Shown: positions 35,947-44,675, counted from the first letter of the stretch. The stretch: 64,000 bases of DNA from Rickettsiales bacterium (GCA_002724555.1 PBOZ01000069.1:1-64000); one strand, 5' to 3'. Notes: generated by a model not told the origin, from the sequence alone. Numbers and translations are program-made.

Positions 35947-36645
35947 TTATTCCGTATATTTTTGAAAATCAGTTTTAGTCAATGCATTCCTCCGAACAAA
36001 AAATCGCAACTCAAATTCTTTACCATCTCCTTCATGCACGCCAATAGATACTGAAGCACGGGGAGCTCCGCTGGATATCAAGTTTTCTGCAATTTCAACC
36101 GCGCGTTGAATTTCCAAATTATTCTTTCTCAAATTAAATTCCTTACCAGCTCTCCAATCTGCCCCAACTAATAATTCAAGTTCGTTTGAAAAACCCGGCA
36201 CTTCCGTCCCAAGAACGGTTGCGACGTTTCGGATTAAGTCGCTGCGGTCTTTTCGGATTAACGCTACGCCGCCAACAAAAAGCATGTTAGCGGGCAAACG
36301 AAACTGCAAAGATTTCCCGTCTGTTAATATTTTAAACTCAGCAATTGGAATCGCATTTACCCAAAGACGGCGCATTTCATCTAAAAGGTCTTCCGGCTCT
36401 AGTATCGCGCCTAGAAGGGGCGAATATTTCTTTGCAGAATCGCCCGAATCTTCGGTCGTCCTAAATGTCGAGAGTAAAGAGTCCATAACCACTCGAGATT
36501 TTATCTCAGTTCTATTTGAAATCGCATTTAATAATATAAAGAATGCAAGTAATAAAATAAATAAGCTTAAAACTAAATAACCACCAGACATCGTTTTCTG
36601 GTTAGTATTATCTTCTAGTTCGGTTTGTTTAAAAAAATCAGTCAA
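35947..36645 (-). CDS. MotB/OmpA-like paralogue lacking the proton-binding Asp
   Basis: A 232-residue protein with a MotB-like membrane helix GGYLVLSLFILLLAFFILLNAIS followed by an OmpA-like periplasmic domain. At the position where MotB has Asp (TFTD in the neighbour), this protein has VLSL with no acidic residue, so it should not carry protons itself. The OmpA part is degenerate: ELLVGADWRAGKEFNLRKNNLEIQRAVEIAENL replaces the GHTD...R core. It may pair with MotB as a structural or regulatory stator subunit. It is immediately upstream of motB in the operon. Confidence 0.82.
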   Translation of the reverse strand: MTDFFKQTELEDNTNQKTMSGGYLVLSLFILLLAFFILLNAISNRTEIKSRVVMDSLLSTFRTTEDSGDSAKKYSPLLGAILEPEDLLDEMRRLWVNAIPIAEFKILTDGKSLQFRLPANMLFVGGVALIRKDRSDLIRNVATVLGTEVPGFSNELELLVGADWRAGKEFNLRKNNLEIQRAVEIAENLISSGAPRASVSIGVHEGDGKEFELRFFVRRNALTKTDFQKYTE

Positions 36646-36884
36646 AACTTGGGACAGATTTGTCTATACCATCTTCGATATTGGCTCTACTTTTAGCCTG
36701 ATGCCTCATCAACAAAACGCATCTGAATGCTATTATCTCCAGACCTAATATTACAGACCATTCATTGGTTCGTATTGGCCAAACATTAATACAATCAAGC
36801 CACAGAATCCGTAACTGAAAACACCAATAATAAATCAGTATCCAACTGATGTTTAATAGCGTACCCACTTTAGCGTTAAGGAAT
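36646..36884 (-). pseudogene. Possible motA remnant between motE and the motB pair
   Basis: In related alphaproteobacteria a MotA/TolQ/ExbB-type gene of roughly 0.8 kb is expected between motE and the OmpA/MotB genes. Here only 239 bp remain. The minus strand has hydrophobic pieces split between two frames: FIIGVFSYGFCGLIVLMFG...NGL in one, then ILGLEIIAFRCVLLMRHQ in the next. This would join to a membrane-protein-like stretch if one base were shifted. The GTG ORF in the track (36638-36868) has no ribosome binding site. I read the stretch as a decayed fragment, but the link to motA rests on position and hydrophobicity only. Confidence 0.4.
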
Positions 36885-37580
36885 CTATTTTGGCAAAGTT
36901 GGAAGCCTACGTTGATCGGCCAACTCTTTCGTCAAAATCCGTGCTTTTTCCGCATTCATTGATGCAATAACAGGAGCAACTTTACGTTCTTTCATATTAT
37001 TGATTACCTGCAAGAGAATAGGCATTTCCAATTCATTGAAGATATTCGCTGCATCTTTTGGTTTCATGTTTTCATAGATGGCAACAAGCTGGTTTACTTT
37101 GGCCTTCTCTTCCTTATTCTGTTTCTTAAGAAGAACCTTGATTTCGTCTTTCGTAGAGTTCAATTCGGTCTGCTTCTCAAGCAACTTCTGCTCGGCTGCC
37201 TTTAAGAGGACTTCACGTTCCTCTAATTGCTGCTCCCTGGCATCCAATACGTTTCGGCGTTCCGCCAATTCCTGCAACAGTTGAACCTCTCTTTCACTAA
37301 AGCGATTGGGATCGCCAACAATTGGCGTTTCGTCTTTCGTTTCTGACAAAGGCCGAGAGCCAGGCGGTAATTTTTGATTGCCGTTCGCGGTTTCATCTGC
37401 AGGTGCCAACGTTTGCGGGTCATCGGAACCCTCAGGTTGTTGCGCTAATGCCGGTTTAATTTCAATTCCACCTCTAAAATCAACGTCTGAAGCACCCTGC
37501 CAAATATTCAACGCCTTTTCTGAAAACATAAGAAACATGACGATGATCATTAATGGTAGAACTCTTACACGACCCTTCAT
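36885..37580 (-). CDS. motE: MotE-type protein (MgtE intracellular N domain), motor operon
   Basis: A 231-residue protein with an N-terminal hydrophobic signal/anchor (VLPLMIIVMFLMFSEKAL), a Pro/Gln-rich linker, a long coiled coil (VQLLQELAERRNVLDAREQQ... and on to LLKKQNKEEKAK) and a C-terminal domain LVAIYENMKPKDAANIFNELEMPILLQVINNMKERKVAPVIASM like the MgtE N domain. MotE is a periplasmic chaperone for MotC in Rhizobium. This product has the same layout and is common in alphaproteobacterial motor operons. Confidence 0.8.
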   Translation of the reverse strand: MKGRVRVLPLMIIVMFLMFSEKALNIWQGASDVDFRGGIEIKPALAQQPEGSDDPQTLAPADETANGNQKLPPGSRPLSETKDETPIVGDPNRFSEREVQLLQELAERRNVLDAREQQLEEREVLLKAAEQKLLEKQTELNSTKDEIKVLLKKQNKEEKAKVNQLVAIYENMKPKDAANIFNELEMPILLQVINNMKERKVAPVIASMNAEKARILTKELADQRRLPTLPK

Positions 37581-37583
37581 CGC

Positions 37584-38078
37584 TTAACGCATCCCTTCCA
37601 ATGCTCTCAAGAGATCAGACTTAGTCTTCCTCTGGGTAGCATCTTCTTCATTCGCTTCTTTAGACTGATTAGAATCGTCGGTCACCATCTCATCACTCAC
37701 CCGTGAGTCCCTCAACGATGCGCGTTGGCCATGTTCAGGGCGAGCTTCTCGAATTCCAGTCTCAAGACGGCTTGCCAGTTCGTCCGCCCGTTCGACCAAA
37801 AAACCCAAATCATCGCGTAATGCATTCGCACGGGTGACACTTTCCTGCAAAGATTGCGCCGTATCGGTGGCGCTAACCTTTAATCGCGCGACGCTTGTCT
37901 CGGCGTGGTTTGTTGATTCCGTAAAACTAACTAACAGTCGTTCAAACTCTGCTTTATCTTCTTGGAGTGTAGACAAACGACGGTTCAGCCTGAACGCATA
38001 CACGATCATTACGACTAATAGCGTCGCCCCTAATAACTCCAAAAAAAATGAAAACTCGGGAGACAGCATTCGTACCAC
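37584..38078 (-). CDS. DUF6468-type flagellar operon protein
   Basis: A 164-residue protein with an N-terminal membrane helix (FFLELLGATLLVVMIVYAF) followed by a long coiled coil (RLSTLQEDKAEFERLLVSFTESTNHAETSVARLK, LGFLVERADELASRLETGIRE) and a charged C-terminus. The layout matches a family regularly found between fliM and motE in Rhodospirillales; I name it DUF6468 from memory of that context. No function is known to me. It is 5 bp after fliM and 3 bp before motE. Confidence 0.75.
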   Translation of the reverse strand: MVRMLSPEFSFFLELLGATLLVVMIVYAFRLNRRLSTLQEDKAEFERLLVSFTESTNHAETSVARLKVSATDTAQSLQESVTRANALRDDLGFLVERADELASRLETGIREARPEHGQRASLRDSRVSDEMVTDDSNQSKEANEEDATQRKTKSDLLRALEGMR

Positions 38079-38083
38079 CTCAG

Positions 38084-39226
38084 TTACTCCGCTTGAGCGC
38101 GGTCCAATTTTTGATCAATGCGGACCGCAATCGCCCCGCCTTTGCGTCCCATACGACCTCTGAACATAGAATTTTCACCGCAACGCAAGTCGACAGTCGT
38201 ATCAGGTGTAACCTGTAACTCCAAGCGGGAACCCACTTCCCAATTCAAGACATCCTTCAGTGACACCGTCACCTCATCGAGAACCGCATCCAGCTCTACA
38301 TCAGTGAACCAGAGTTCTGTGGCAAGGTGATTCTCCCATATTGAATCTCTGCCAAATTTTTCGCCCATGAACATCTGTAAAAGTAGTTCACGAACGGGTT
38401 CCAACGTTGCGTAGGGTAACAATAACTCCAAGCAACCGCCACGATCCTCCATATCAATCCGAAAGCGGGCAACGATCGCCGCATTTGCAGGACGGGCGAT
38501 AGTTGCAAACCGAGGATTAGTTTCCAGACGGTCAAAGCGGAACGTGACCGAGGCCAATGGGTCGAAAGCACCCCCGAGGTCGGTCAAGACAACATTAATA
38601 AGCCGCTCGACTAAATTTCTTTCAATCGTAGTATACGGTCGACCTTCTATCCGCATCGCCGACGTCCCGCGACGGCCGCCGAGTAACACATCCACAATTG
38701 AGTATATTAGAGAACTGTCAACCGTGATTAGGCCAAAATTATCCCATTCTTCTACCTTGAATACCGTTAACATCGCCGGCAATGGTGTGGAATTTAAATA
38801 ATCGCCAAAGCGGATAGATGCAATGTCATCCAGACTGACTTCGACATTATCCGACGTAAAATTACGAAGAGAGGTTGACATCATTCTGACAAGCCGATCG
38901 AAAACCACCTCCAACATCGGAAGTCGTTCATAAGAAACCATTCCGCTGTCAATGATGGCCTCAATACCAGAACGTTCCGTTTCAGATTCTTCACCTTCTT
39001 GAATACCGAGCAGGCTGTCGATTTCTGACTGATCAAGAACGCGAGAACTTTCGGAACTACTATCCTCGCCAGCGCCACCAGCAGAGGCGGCCCATTCCGC
39101 ATCGAGGTTATCGACTTGTTCCTCGCCGCCATCGTCGTCGCTGGGCTCTTGCCCTGTCGAGGCCTCGTCTTCAGCTAAATCTTCGTCGTCATCATCTATC
39201 ATCATGGCGATACCCGGTGGGCTCAT
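38084..39226 (-). CDS. fliM: Flagellar motor switch protein FliM
   Basis: A C-ring protein that binds CheY-P and sets rotation direction. The 380-residue product has an unusual acidic N-terminal extension of about 65 residues (DDDDEDLAEDEAS...) before VLDQSEIDSLLGI, which corresponds to the CheY-binding EIDALL motif normally at the extreme N-terminus. The middle domain has MVSYERLPMLEVVFDRLVRM and the GGRRGT loop; the C-terminal SPOA domain ends near LQVTPDTTVDLRCGE...GRMGRKGGAIAVRI. The start could be 39226, 39205 or 39202. It lies 9 bp after fliL. Confidence 0.94.
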   Translation of the reverse strand: MSPPGIAMMIDDDDEDLAEDEASTGQEPSDDDGGEEQVDNLDAEWAASAGGAGEDSSSESSRVLDQSEIDSLLGIQEGEESETERSGIEAIIDSGMVSYERLPMLEVVFDRLVRMMSTSLRNFTSDNVEVSLDDIASIRFGDYLNSTPLPAMLTVFKVEEWDNFGLITVDSSLIYSIVDVLLGGRRGTSAMRIEGRPYTTIERNLVERLINVVLTDLGGAFDPLASVTFRFDRLETNPRFATIARPANAAIVARFRIDMEDRGGCLELLLPYATLEPVRELLLQMFMGEKFGRDSIWENHLATELWFTDVELDAVLDEVTVSLKDVLNWEVGSRLELQVTPDTTVDLRCGENSMFRGRMGRKGGAIAVRIDQKLDRAQAE

Positions 39227-39235
39227 TCACCAACA

Positions 39236-39748
39236 CTATTGCACCAACATTTCTTTAAACAAAACATCTTTGACTTTACCTGGACTTGCCGCCACGTTTG
39301 CGCGAAACAACAACTCCTCCTTAACTCGATATAATCCGTGCGACCCTTGTAACTCCTCTATACGCAATCCCCGCAAAAAAACCTGAAAGCTATCAACAAT
39401 ACGTGGCATGACCGCCTGGATGCGAACCTCATCCTCTTTTCTTTCAAGCTCAAGACTAATTCGCAATTTAAGAAAACTCGATTTTCGGCCAGTCCGCCCC
39501 AAACTCACTAGCATTTCCTCCAATTCGAAGAAATGGCCTAACGTGTCTGTTTGCTGCTCCTCTGATTGTAATTCCTCTTCTGAAGGGCCGAGCAGATCGT
39601 CAAAAACCCCGAAGAAATACGCCACTGCGCCGCCAATCGCGAGAAGTAGTACGACGACGCCAACGATGATTAGGATTCTTCTCAATCCACCGCCGGCCCC
39701 ATCTTCACCAATGTCACCTAGTTCATCGTCATCCAGTTCATCGGCCAT
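39236..39748 (-). CDS. fliL: Flagellar basal body-associated protein FliL
   Basis: A 170-residue protein with an N-terminal acidic cytosolic part (ELDDDELGDIGEDG), one membrane helix (RILIIVGVVVLLLAIGGAVAYFF) and a periplasmic stomatin-like domain with FELEEMLVSLGRTGRKSSFLKLRISLEL and VMPRIVDSFQVFLRGLRIEELQG. FliL forms rings around the stator and raises torque. It is the first gene of the motor operon running to 31766. Confidence 0.94.
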   Translation of the reverse strand: MADELDDDELGDIGEDGAGGGLRRILIIVGVVVLLLAIGGAVAYFFGVFDDLLGPSEEELQSEEQQTDTLGHFFELEEMLVSLGRTGRKSSFLKLRISLELERKEDEVRIQAVMPRIVDSFQVFLRGLRIEELQGSHGLYRVKEELLFRANVAASPGKVKDVLFKEMLVQ

Positions 39749-40068
39749 TTACTACTTCTCTGTAATATTAAACCAGCGCCGAAACTAATATCACCTTTAT
39801 CTTCACATAAGGAATACTTGAACAACAGTAATAAATAAAACAAAAAAAGGCAAAAAAAATGATATGTATAACTAATATATTTGCCCGAAAAATTTTGCCT
39901 CTTTGTGGAAAGTCCTGCCTGGTTTGATCAAATATCAAAGAATTTAATTACGTCATTGGACTACCCATAATTTATTAAATTGTTGAAATAAAACTAAAAA
40001 ACAGAATGGCATGTATTCTGCTTAACTTACATTCGGATGAGTTTAAGTGAGGAAGGGTATTCTAGGTT
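39749..40068. other. Divergent promoter region between fliL and flgF
   Basis: A 320-bp AT-rich gap. It contains a sigma-54-type site facing flgF (40007-40021). I found no equivalent GG-N10-GC site facing fliL, so the motor operon may be controlled differently. No ORF is supported. Confidence 0.6.
40007..40021 (+). promoter_or_regulatory. Candidate sigma-54 promoter of flgF-flgG-flgA-flgH
   Basis: TGGCATGTATTCTGC has GG and GC 10 nt apart. The -12 element lies 47 bp upstream of the flgF ATG. It shares TGGCATGTA with the flgB site on the other strand at 29.5 kb. Confidence 0.7.
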
Positions 40069-40803
40069 ATGGAGACACCAACCTATATCGCATTATCACG
40101 CCAATTAGGTTTGCGACGCCATATGGATATCGTCGCCAACAATATGGCGAATATGAACACACCGGCTTATAAGGCCGAAAGACTAATTTTCATTGAATAT
40201 CTACAAAAGCCATCGGATTCCGACAAACAATCCTTCACGCAAGATATCGGCACCATGCGCGACACTTCAGAAGGACCGCTCGTTAAAACTGACAACCCTT
40301 TCGACCTTGCCATTTCTGGCGAGGGTTTCTTCACAATCGAAACACCACTCGGAAACCGATATACTCGTCATGGTCGGTTTCAATTAGATGCGGAAAATCG
40401 TTTAGTAACGGGTCAAGGAAATCCTGTCCTTGATAATGGTGGTAATCAAATCAACATCCCGCCCATTGGTGGCCGGGTCGAAATTAGCTCCGACGGCACG
40501 ATTTCAGCTGAAAACGGTACAATCGCACAATTCGGATTGGTAAAATTCGAAAATGAGCAGTTGCTGCGGCGAACCGCCAATAACTTGTATAAAACGCCTG
40601 ACGATCAGCAGCCCCAAGATGTTGAAAAACCGAATATTGCCCAGGGGATGTTAGAAAAATCCAACGTAAAGGCAATCGCTGAACTTTCTGAGATGATCAA
40701 AATTCACCGTCAGTACCAAAGCCTTGGGCGTTCAATCCAACAAGAACACGAACGGCAAATGAAGGCTATAAATCGACTGTCGCGCCGTCCAAGCGCAACA
40801 TAG
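40069..40803 (+). CDS. flgF: Flagellar basal-body rod protein FlgF
   Basis: A 244-residue proximal rod protein. It begins METPTYIALSRQLGLRRHMDIVANNMANMNTPAYKAER, the rod/hook N-terminal signature, contains DLAISGEGFFTIETPLGNRYTRHGRFQLDAENRLV, the FlgE/F/G core, and ends with KSNVKAIAELSEMIKIHRQYQSLGRSIQQEHE. Length fits FlgF rather than FlgG. It is the first gene of a four-gene plus-strand operon. Confidence 0.95.
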   Translation: METPTYIALSRQLGLRRHMDIVANNMANMNTPAYKAERLIFIEYLQKPSDSDKQSFTQDIGTMRDTSEGPLVKTDNPFDLAISGEGFFTIETPLGNRYTRHGRFQLDAENRLVTGQGNPVLDNGGNQINIPPIGGRVEISSDGTISAENGTIAQFGLVKFENEQLLRRTANNLYKTPDDQQPQDVEKPNIAQGMLEKSNVKAIAELSEMIKIHRQYQSLGRSIQQEHERQMKAINRLSRRPSAT

Positions 40804-40815
40804 AGGAGGTAAGCA

Positions 40816-41601
40816 ATGAGATCCCTAAATATCGGCGCTACCGGGATGCTGGCACAGCAGCTCAACGTTGAGGTTATTTCTCACAATATCGCGAACATGA
40901 ACACCACCGCATTCCAACGCCGTCGAGTAGAATTTCAGGATCTACTTTATCAGAACATACGGCGTGTCGGTTCGGATTCATCGGATGCTGGCACCATCGT
41001 GCCAGCCGGTGTTCAGATCGGCCTTGGTGTTAAAACCGCCGCAGTATACCGAATTACAGAACAAGGTAATTTATCCTTAACAGAAAACACGCTTGATTTA
41101 GCGATCAATGGTGAAGGGTATTTTGAAGTTCAGCTACCAGACGGCGAGACAGGTTACACTAGATCGGGTGCGTTCCAACTGAGCCAAAACGGCGAAATCG
41201 TGACAGTTGATGGATTTACCGTCCTGCCGGGCCTAACAATTCCAGATGGCGCGATCGACGTAACTGTTAATCCCAGCGGGGAAGTACTCGTTCAACTTGA
41301 TGGTCAAGTTGCACCGCAGAATATTGGGCAACTCAACCTTGCCACCTTCTCGAACGAAGCCGGCCTCTTAGCTGTCGGCGATAATTTATTCCTCGAAACA
41401 CCAGCCTCAGGCGGTGCAACAGTTGGAAATCCAGATACGGCTGGTTTTGGTCGCCTTCAGCAAGGATTTCTTGAAACCTCAAATGTGAACGTCGTTGAGG
41501 AAATTACCAATCTAATCACAGCCCAGCGCGCTTATGAGATGAATTCCAAGGTCATTGAGACTTCGGACCAAATGATGGCCACTATGTCAAATGTTCGGTA
41601 A
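40816..41601 (+). CDS. flgG: Flagellar basal-body rod protein FlgG (distal rod)
   Basis: A 261-residue distal rod protein. It begins MRSLNIGATGMLAQQLNVEVISHNIANMNTTAFQRRRVEFQDL, typical of FlgG. The core has LDLAINGEGYFEVQLPDGETGYTRSGAFQLSQNGEIV, and the C-terminus is FLETSNVNVVEEITNLITAQRAYEMNSKVIET. GAGGAGG lies upstream of the ATG. It is followed by flgA after 6 bp. Confidence 0.96.
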   Translation: MRSLNIGATGMLAQQLNVEVISHNIANMNTTAFQRRRVEFQDLLYQNIRRVGSDSSDAGTIVPAGVQIGLGVKTAAVYRITEQGNLSLTENTLDLAINGEGYFEVQLPDGETGYTRSGAFQLSQNGEIVTVDGFTVLPGLTIPDGAIDVTVNPSGEVLVQLDGQVAPQNIGQLNLATFSNEAGLLAVGDNLFLETPASGGATVGNPDTAGFGRLQQGFLETSNVNVVEEITNLITAQRAYEMNSKVIETSDQMMATMSNVR

Positions 41602-41607
41602 TCAGCT

Positions 41608-42582
41608 ATGAAAAACCGAAGTATATTTGCCTTGCTAGGAATACTCGGATTTGCGGTGGTTCTCTTAATTGGGAATTCGGCAACAAATGAGTGCCTTGCC
41701 ACGTCGTTGAAACAGCAGGCTATCGTTAAAGATGATGTTGTAAAACTTTCAGACCTTTTCCACGATGCTGGTCGCCACGGTGAGCGAGTGGTGTTGCAAT
41801 CCCCCGATCCCGGTCGGCGGATGGTTTTAAATGCTAAATGGCTCTATCGAACCGCAAAATCATTTCGACTTAATTGGAAACCGATGAGTGCTATGGACCA
41901 TGTAGTGGTCGAACGCGCTACACACTATATCTCCACCGAACAGATTCAGGAGACCTTGGCAGCTGGCATTCGTTCTGAGCTAGAAAAATCCGATAAATTC
42001 GAGATTGACCTCGATAACCGTCTCTTACAAATGCACTTGCCTGGCGAGGCTCTGCCAACTGTAGAAATCCAAACGCTTAGAATTGAACGCCAAAACAACC
42101 GTTTTTCCGCCATTTTGGTAGGTGCCGGAGGCAGGCATAGGGGCACTCGGATTACCGTTACTGGAAAGTACTATCGGATCATCGATGTGCCCGTCTTAAT
42201 TCGTCGCATGTCGAGCAAAGAAATCATCAAACCGCATGATATTCGGCTCGTTACGCGTAGGGCAGATAAGGTAGATATGAATGGTCTGCGTGACGTTTCC
42301 GAACTGATAGGAATGAGCCCACTTCGGACACTATCCGCAGATCGTCCTGTAAAACGCAGCGAAATCCGCAGACCGGTGCTAGTTGGAAAAGGATCGATCG
42401 TGACTATGGTCTTTCGTTCAGAACGGATGATGCTGACAGCACAAGGGAAAGCGCTTCAAAACGGATCAAAAGGTGACATTATACGCATCTTGAATACCAA
42501 AACGCATAAAGTCATCGACGGCACTGTCCATGATTCCGGCACTGTCACTGTCAGTCCACTTGGGCGGTTGGCTTTGCGTTAG
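41608..42582 (+). CDS. flgA: Flagellar P-ring assembly chaperone FlgA
   Basis: A periplasmic chaperone (324 residues) for the P-ring protein FlgI. It has a signal peptide (FALLGILGFAVVLLIGNSA), then an alphaproteobacterial-type N-terminal part with VKDDVVKLSDLFHDAG, and the C-terminal SAF-like domain VPVLIRRMSSKEIIKPHDIRLV followed by SELIGMSPLRTLSADRPVKRSEI and GSIVTMVFRSERMMLTAQGKAL. Length is at the long end, as usual in this class. Confidence 0.9.
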   Translation: MKNRSIFALLGILGFAVVLLIGNSATNECLATSLKQQAIVKDDVVKLSDLFHDAGRHGERVVLQSPDPGRRMVLNAKWLYRTAKSFRLNWKPMSAMDHVVVERATHYISTEQIQETLAAGIRSELEKSDKFEIDLDNRLLQMHLPGEALPTVEIQTLRIERQNNRFSAILVGAGGRHRGTRITVTGKYYRIIDVPVLIRRMSSKEIIKPHDIRLVTRRADKVDMNGLRDVSELIGMSPLRTLSADRPVKRSEIRRPVLVGKGSIVTMVFRSERMMLTAQGKALQNGSKGDIIRILNTKTHKVIDGTVHDSGTVTVSPLGRLALR

Positions 42583-42591
42583 GAATAGAAG

Positions 42592-43353
42592 ATGAAAAAG
42601 TTCAACATAAAATCCATACATAAATTAGCAATCTTGACGTTGGCAGTGGCGCTGTTAGGTGGATGCAATACGCTGGAACGTCTATCGAAAGTTGGCGAAA
42701 ACCCGGAGCTATCACGCGTACAAAACCCAAAGCATCGAGCTGGCTATCGCCCAGTTTCCATGCCTATGCCAGCGCCCATTCGATATGCTAAATCACCAAA
42801 CTCACTTTGGCGTGCCGGTTCTCGTGCCTTTTTCAAGGATCTCCGCGCAAGTCAAGTTGGAGACATTCTAACAGTGACAGTAGCAATTGCTGATACTGTC
42901 GATTTTGATAATAAGATTGAACGATCGCGCACCAACAGCGAAGGCGCCGCTCTTCCGCAGTTTCTAGGATATGAGCAAGCTTTAAACGCTATATTTCCAG
43001 AGACCGTTAATCCCGCCAACGCCGTAACAGGAAACAGCACTTCGTCAATACTCGGAGACGGTAAGATTGATCGAACGGACAAAGTGACTACCAAAGTTGC
43101 AGCGATTGTTGTGCAAGTTCTATCAAACGGTAATCTTGTGATTGAAGGGCGTCAGGAAACACGCGTAAACGCAGAGGTACGCGAACTGTCAATAACTGGC
43201 ATCGTGCGGCCACAAGACATAACCACTAACAATACGATTAACTACGAACAAGTCGCTGAAGCACGACTTGCGTATGGCGGACGGGGAATCCTGACAGACG
43301 TGCAACGGCCGCGCTACGGACAAGAAATTTTCGACGTTCTTTTCCCATTTTAA
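42592..43353 (+). CDS. flgH: Flagellar L-ring protein FlgH
   Basis: An outer-membrane lipoprotein that forms the L ring. The signal peptide ends in the lipobox LLGGC (ILTLAVALLGGC). Conserved parts are SLWRAGSRAFFKDLRASQVGDILTVTVAIADTVDF, VQVLSNGNLVIEGRQETRVNAEVRELSITGIVRPQDI and EARLAYGGRGILTDVQRPRYGQEIFDVLFPF at the C-terminus. A strong terminator follows 90 nt downstream. Confidence 0.96.
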   Translation: MKKFNIKSIHKLAILTLAVALLGGCNTLERLSKVGENPELSRVQNPKHRAGYRPVSMPMPAPIRYAKSPNSLWRAGSRAFFKDLRASQVGDILTVTVAIADTVDFDNKIERSRTNSEGAALPQFLGYEQALNAIFPETVNPANAVTGNSTSSILGDGKIDRTDKVTTKVAAIVVQVLSNGNLVIEGRQETRVNAEVRELSITGIVRPQDITTNNTINYEQVAEARLAYGGRGILTDVQRPRYGQEIFDVLFPF

Positions 43354-43442
43354 AACGCCGGAACACACGATTAGAAAACGAATTGCAGCGGCCGTCGTCT
43401 CCATCCTCCTCATCCAACTCCAAGACGGTCACTGTTTAAGAA

Positions 43443-43477
43443 GGGGCCGATGTCGAAAGACATCGGCCCCCTTTTTT
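43443..43477 (+). terminator. Rho-independent terminator after flgH
   Basis: GGGGCCGATGTC and GACATCGGCCCC form a perfect 12-bp stem with a GAAA tetraloop, followed by CTTTTTTT. It ends the flgF-flgH transcript between convergent flgH and dksA. Confidence 0.95.
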
Positions 43478-43504
43478 TAACAACCGCTGCAACCCGGAAG
43501 ACAG

Positions 43505-43933
43505 TTAATCGTCTCGGCGTGTCCGCTCCATGCGTTCGTGGCGTTCCTGCGCCTCGACACTCAAAGTCGCAATCGGCCTGGCTTCTAAGCGTTTCAGCGA
43601 AATTGGCTCACCAGTTTCTTCACAATAGCCAAACTCGCCGCTCTCAATGCGCTCAAGAGCCTCGTCGATCTTCGAGATCAGTTTCCGTTGACGATCTCTT
43701 GTCCGCAGTTCAAGCGCACGATCGGCCTCCAGCGAAGCTCTATCCGCCATATCAGGCTCCGCCAAGCTTTCTTCCTGCATATTTTTAAGTGTTTCACTCG
43801 ATCCACTGAGCAACTCTTCGCGCCAACTTAGTAATTTGCGGCGAAAATACTCGCGCTGACGCGCGCTCATAAAGTTTTCTTTTTCCGTCGGCTTATAATT
43901 CTTCGGAAGCGAAGGTCGTTTTTTTGGCGCCAT
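43505..43933 (-). CDS. dksA: DksA/TraR family RNA polymerase-binding regulator
   Basis: A 142-residue DksA-like protein that should act through the RNA polymerase secondary channel with ppGpp. The coiled coil includes LSWREELLSGSSETLKNMQ and the tip DMADRASLEADRALELRTRDR with the functional Asp pair. The zinc-finger region GYCEETGEPISLKRLEARPIATLSVEAQE keeps only one Cys of the usual four. This is a recognised low-Cys or zinc-independent form in alphaproteobacteria. It lies between flagellar operons on the opposite strand. Confidence 0.92.
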   Translation of the reverse strand: MAPKKRPSLPKNYKPTEKENFMSARQREYFRRKLLSWREELLSGSSETLKNMQEESLAEPDMADRASLEADRALELRTRDRQRKLISKIDEALERIESGEFGYCEETGEPISLKRLEARPIATLSVEAQERHERMERTRRDD

Positions 43934-44063
43934 CGTTAATCCCCGCTTGGGTGCCCCCTAAATCCAAGGCGCGCGGAGTATATGGAGTGGTTAACGCTCC
44001 CGCAAGCCTTTGAATTTACCTTTAGAATGAATTTTGTGTTTCAAGTAAAAATTTCACAGAATT

Positions 44064-44489
44064 TTAAGAGTCGCGCTCAAATTTGGCTAATTCTACTCGC
44101 GCTCGAAGCTCAATTTCATCAAGCAATGACTGCAGTGCTGGGTCCGTTACAATTTCTCTTTGGCGTTCGACTAGTTCAGCAATAGCCTGCAACTCGCTTA
44201 TCGGTATGGCGCCCCCCAAAATACCGAGACGGATAGTTTCTAATCTATCCAACACCTCGCCACCCCACTGACGACCCTGGGCGTTTCCGCCATTTGTTGT
44301 CGCGTCGTCAACCTCCTGAATTGCTAACAGAGCATCAACAGCGTGAACCGGTGCCGCAGCACTCACCGGGTCACCACTATTACCTTTTACCGTCACTTCT
44401 TTAGCGAACTTGCCAGAGCCGGATTTCTGCGAACGTTCGCTCCGCTTTATAGGTGAAGAGCTTACGGAAGATGTTCGATCGATTTTCAT
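44064..44489 (-). CDS. fliX: Flagellar assembly regulator FliX
   Basis: A 141-residue protein matching the FliX family: a disordered, Ser/Lys-rich N-terminus (SVSSSPIKRSERSQKSGSG), VHAVDALLAIQEVDD, VLDRLETIRLGILGGAIPISELQAI and the terminal LLDEIELRARVELAKFE. In Caulobacter FliX controls the sigma-54 activator FlbD and links flagellar gene expression to basal body assembly. The sigma-54-type sites in this window agree with that role. It is divergent from flgI. Confidence 0.88.
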   Translation of the reverse strand: MKIDRTSSVSSSPIKRSERSQKSGSGKFAKEVTVKGNSGDPVSAAAPVHAVDALLAIQEVDDATTNGGNAQGRQWGGEVLDRLETIRLGILGGAIPISELQAIAELVERQREIVTDPALQSLLDEIELRARVELAKFERDS

Positions 44490-44675
44490 AAGGGAAATCT
44501 TAGTATCTTTTAAGGAATGAAGAAACCATTAAGCGAAACCTTACAATTCCTATTGCTGGGCAATCTTTTCCAATCGCTCGGCATGCCTTGCCTTCCTATC
44601 TTTCTCCCCATCTTCTTAATCTAGAAAACTTTCAAATCCTCCTTTCTTTTCAATATCTTAAAATATTTTCTGATA

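Noticed and set aside
36638-36868. 76-codon GTG-start ORF between motE and the motB-like gene
   Set aside because: No ribosome binding site and odd composition; better explained as part of a decayed region, so treated as a possible motA remnant.
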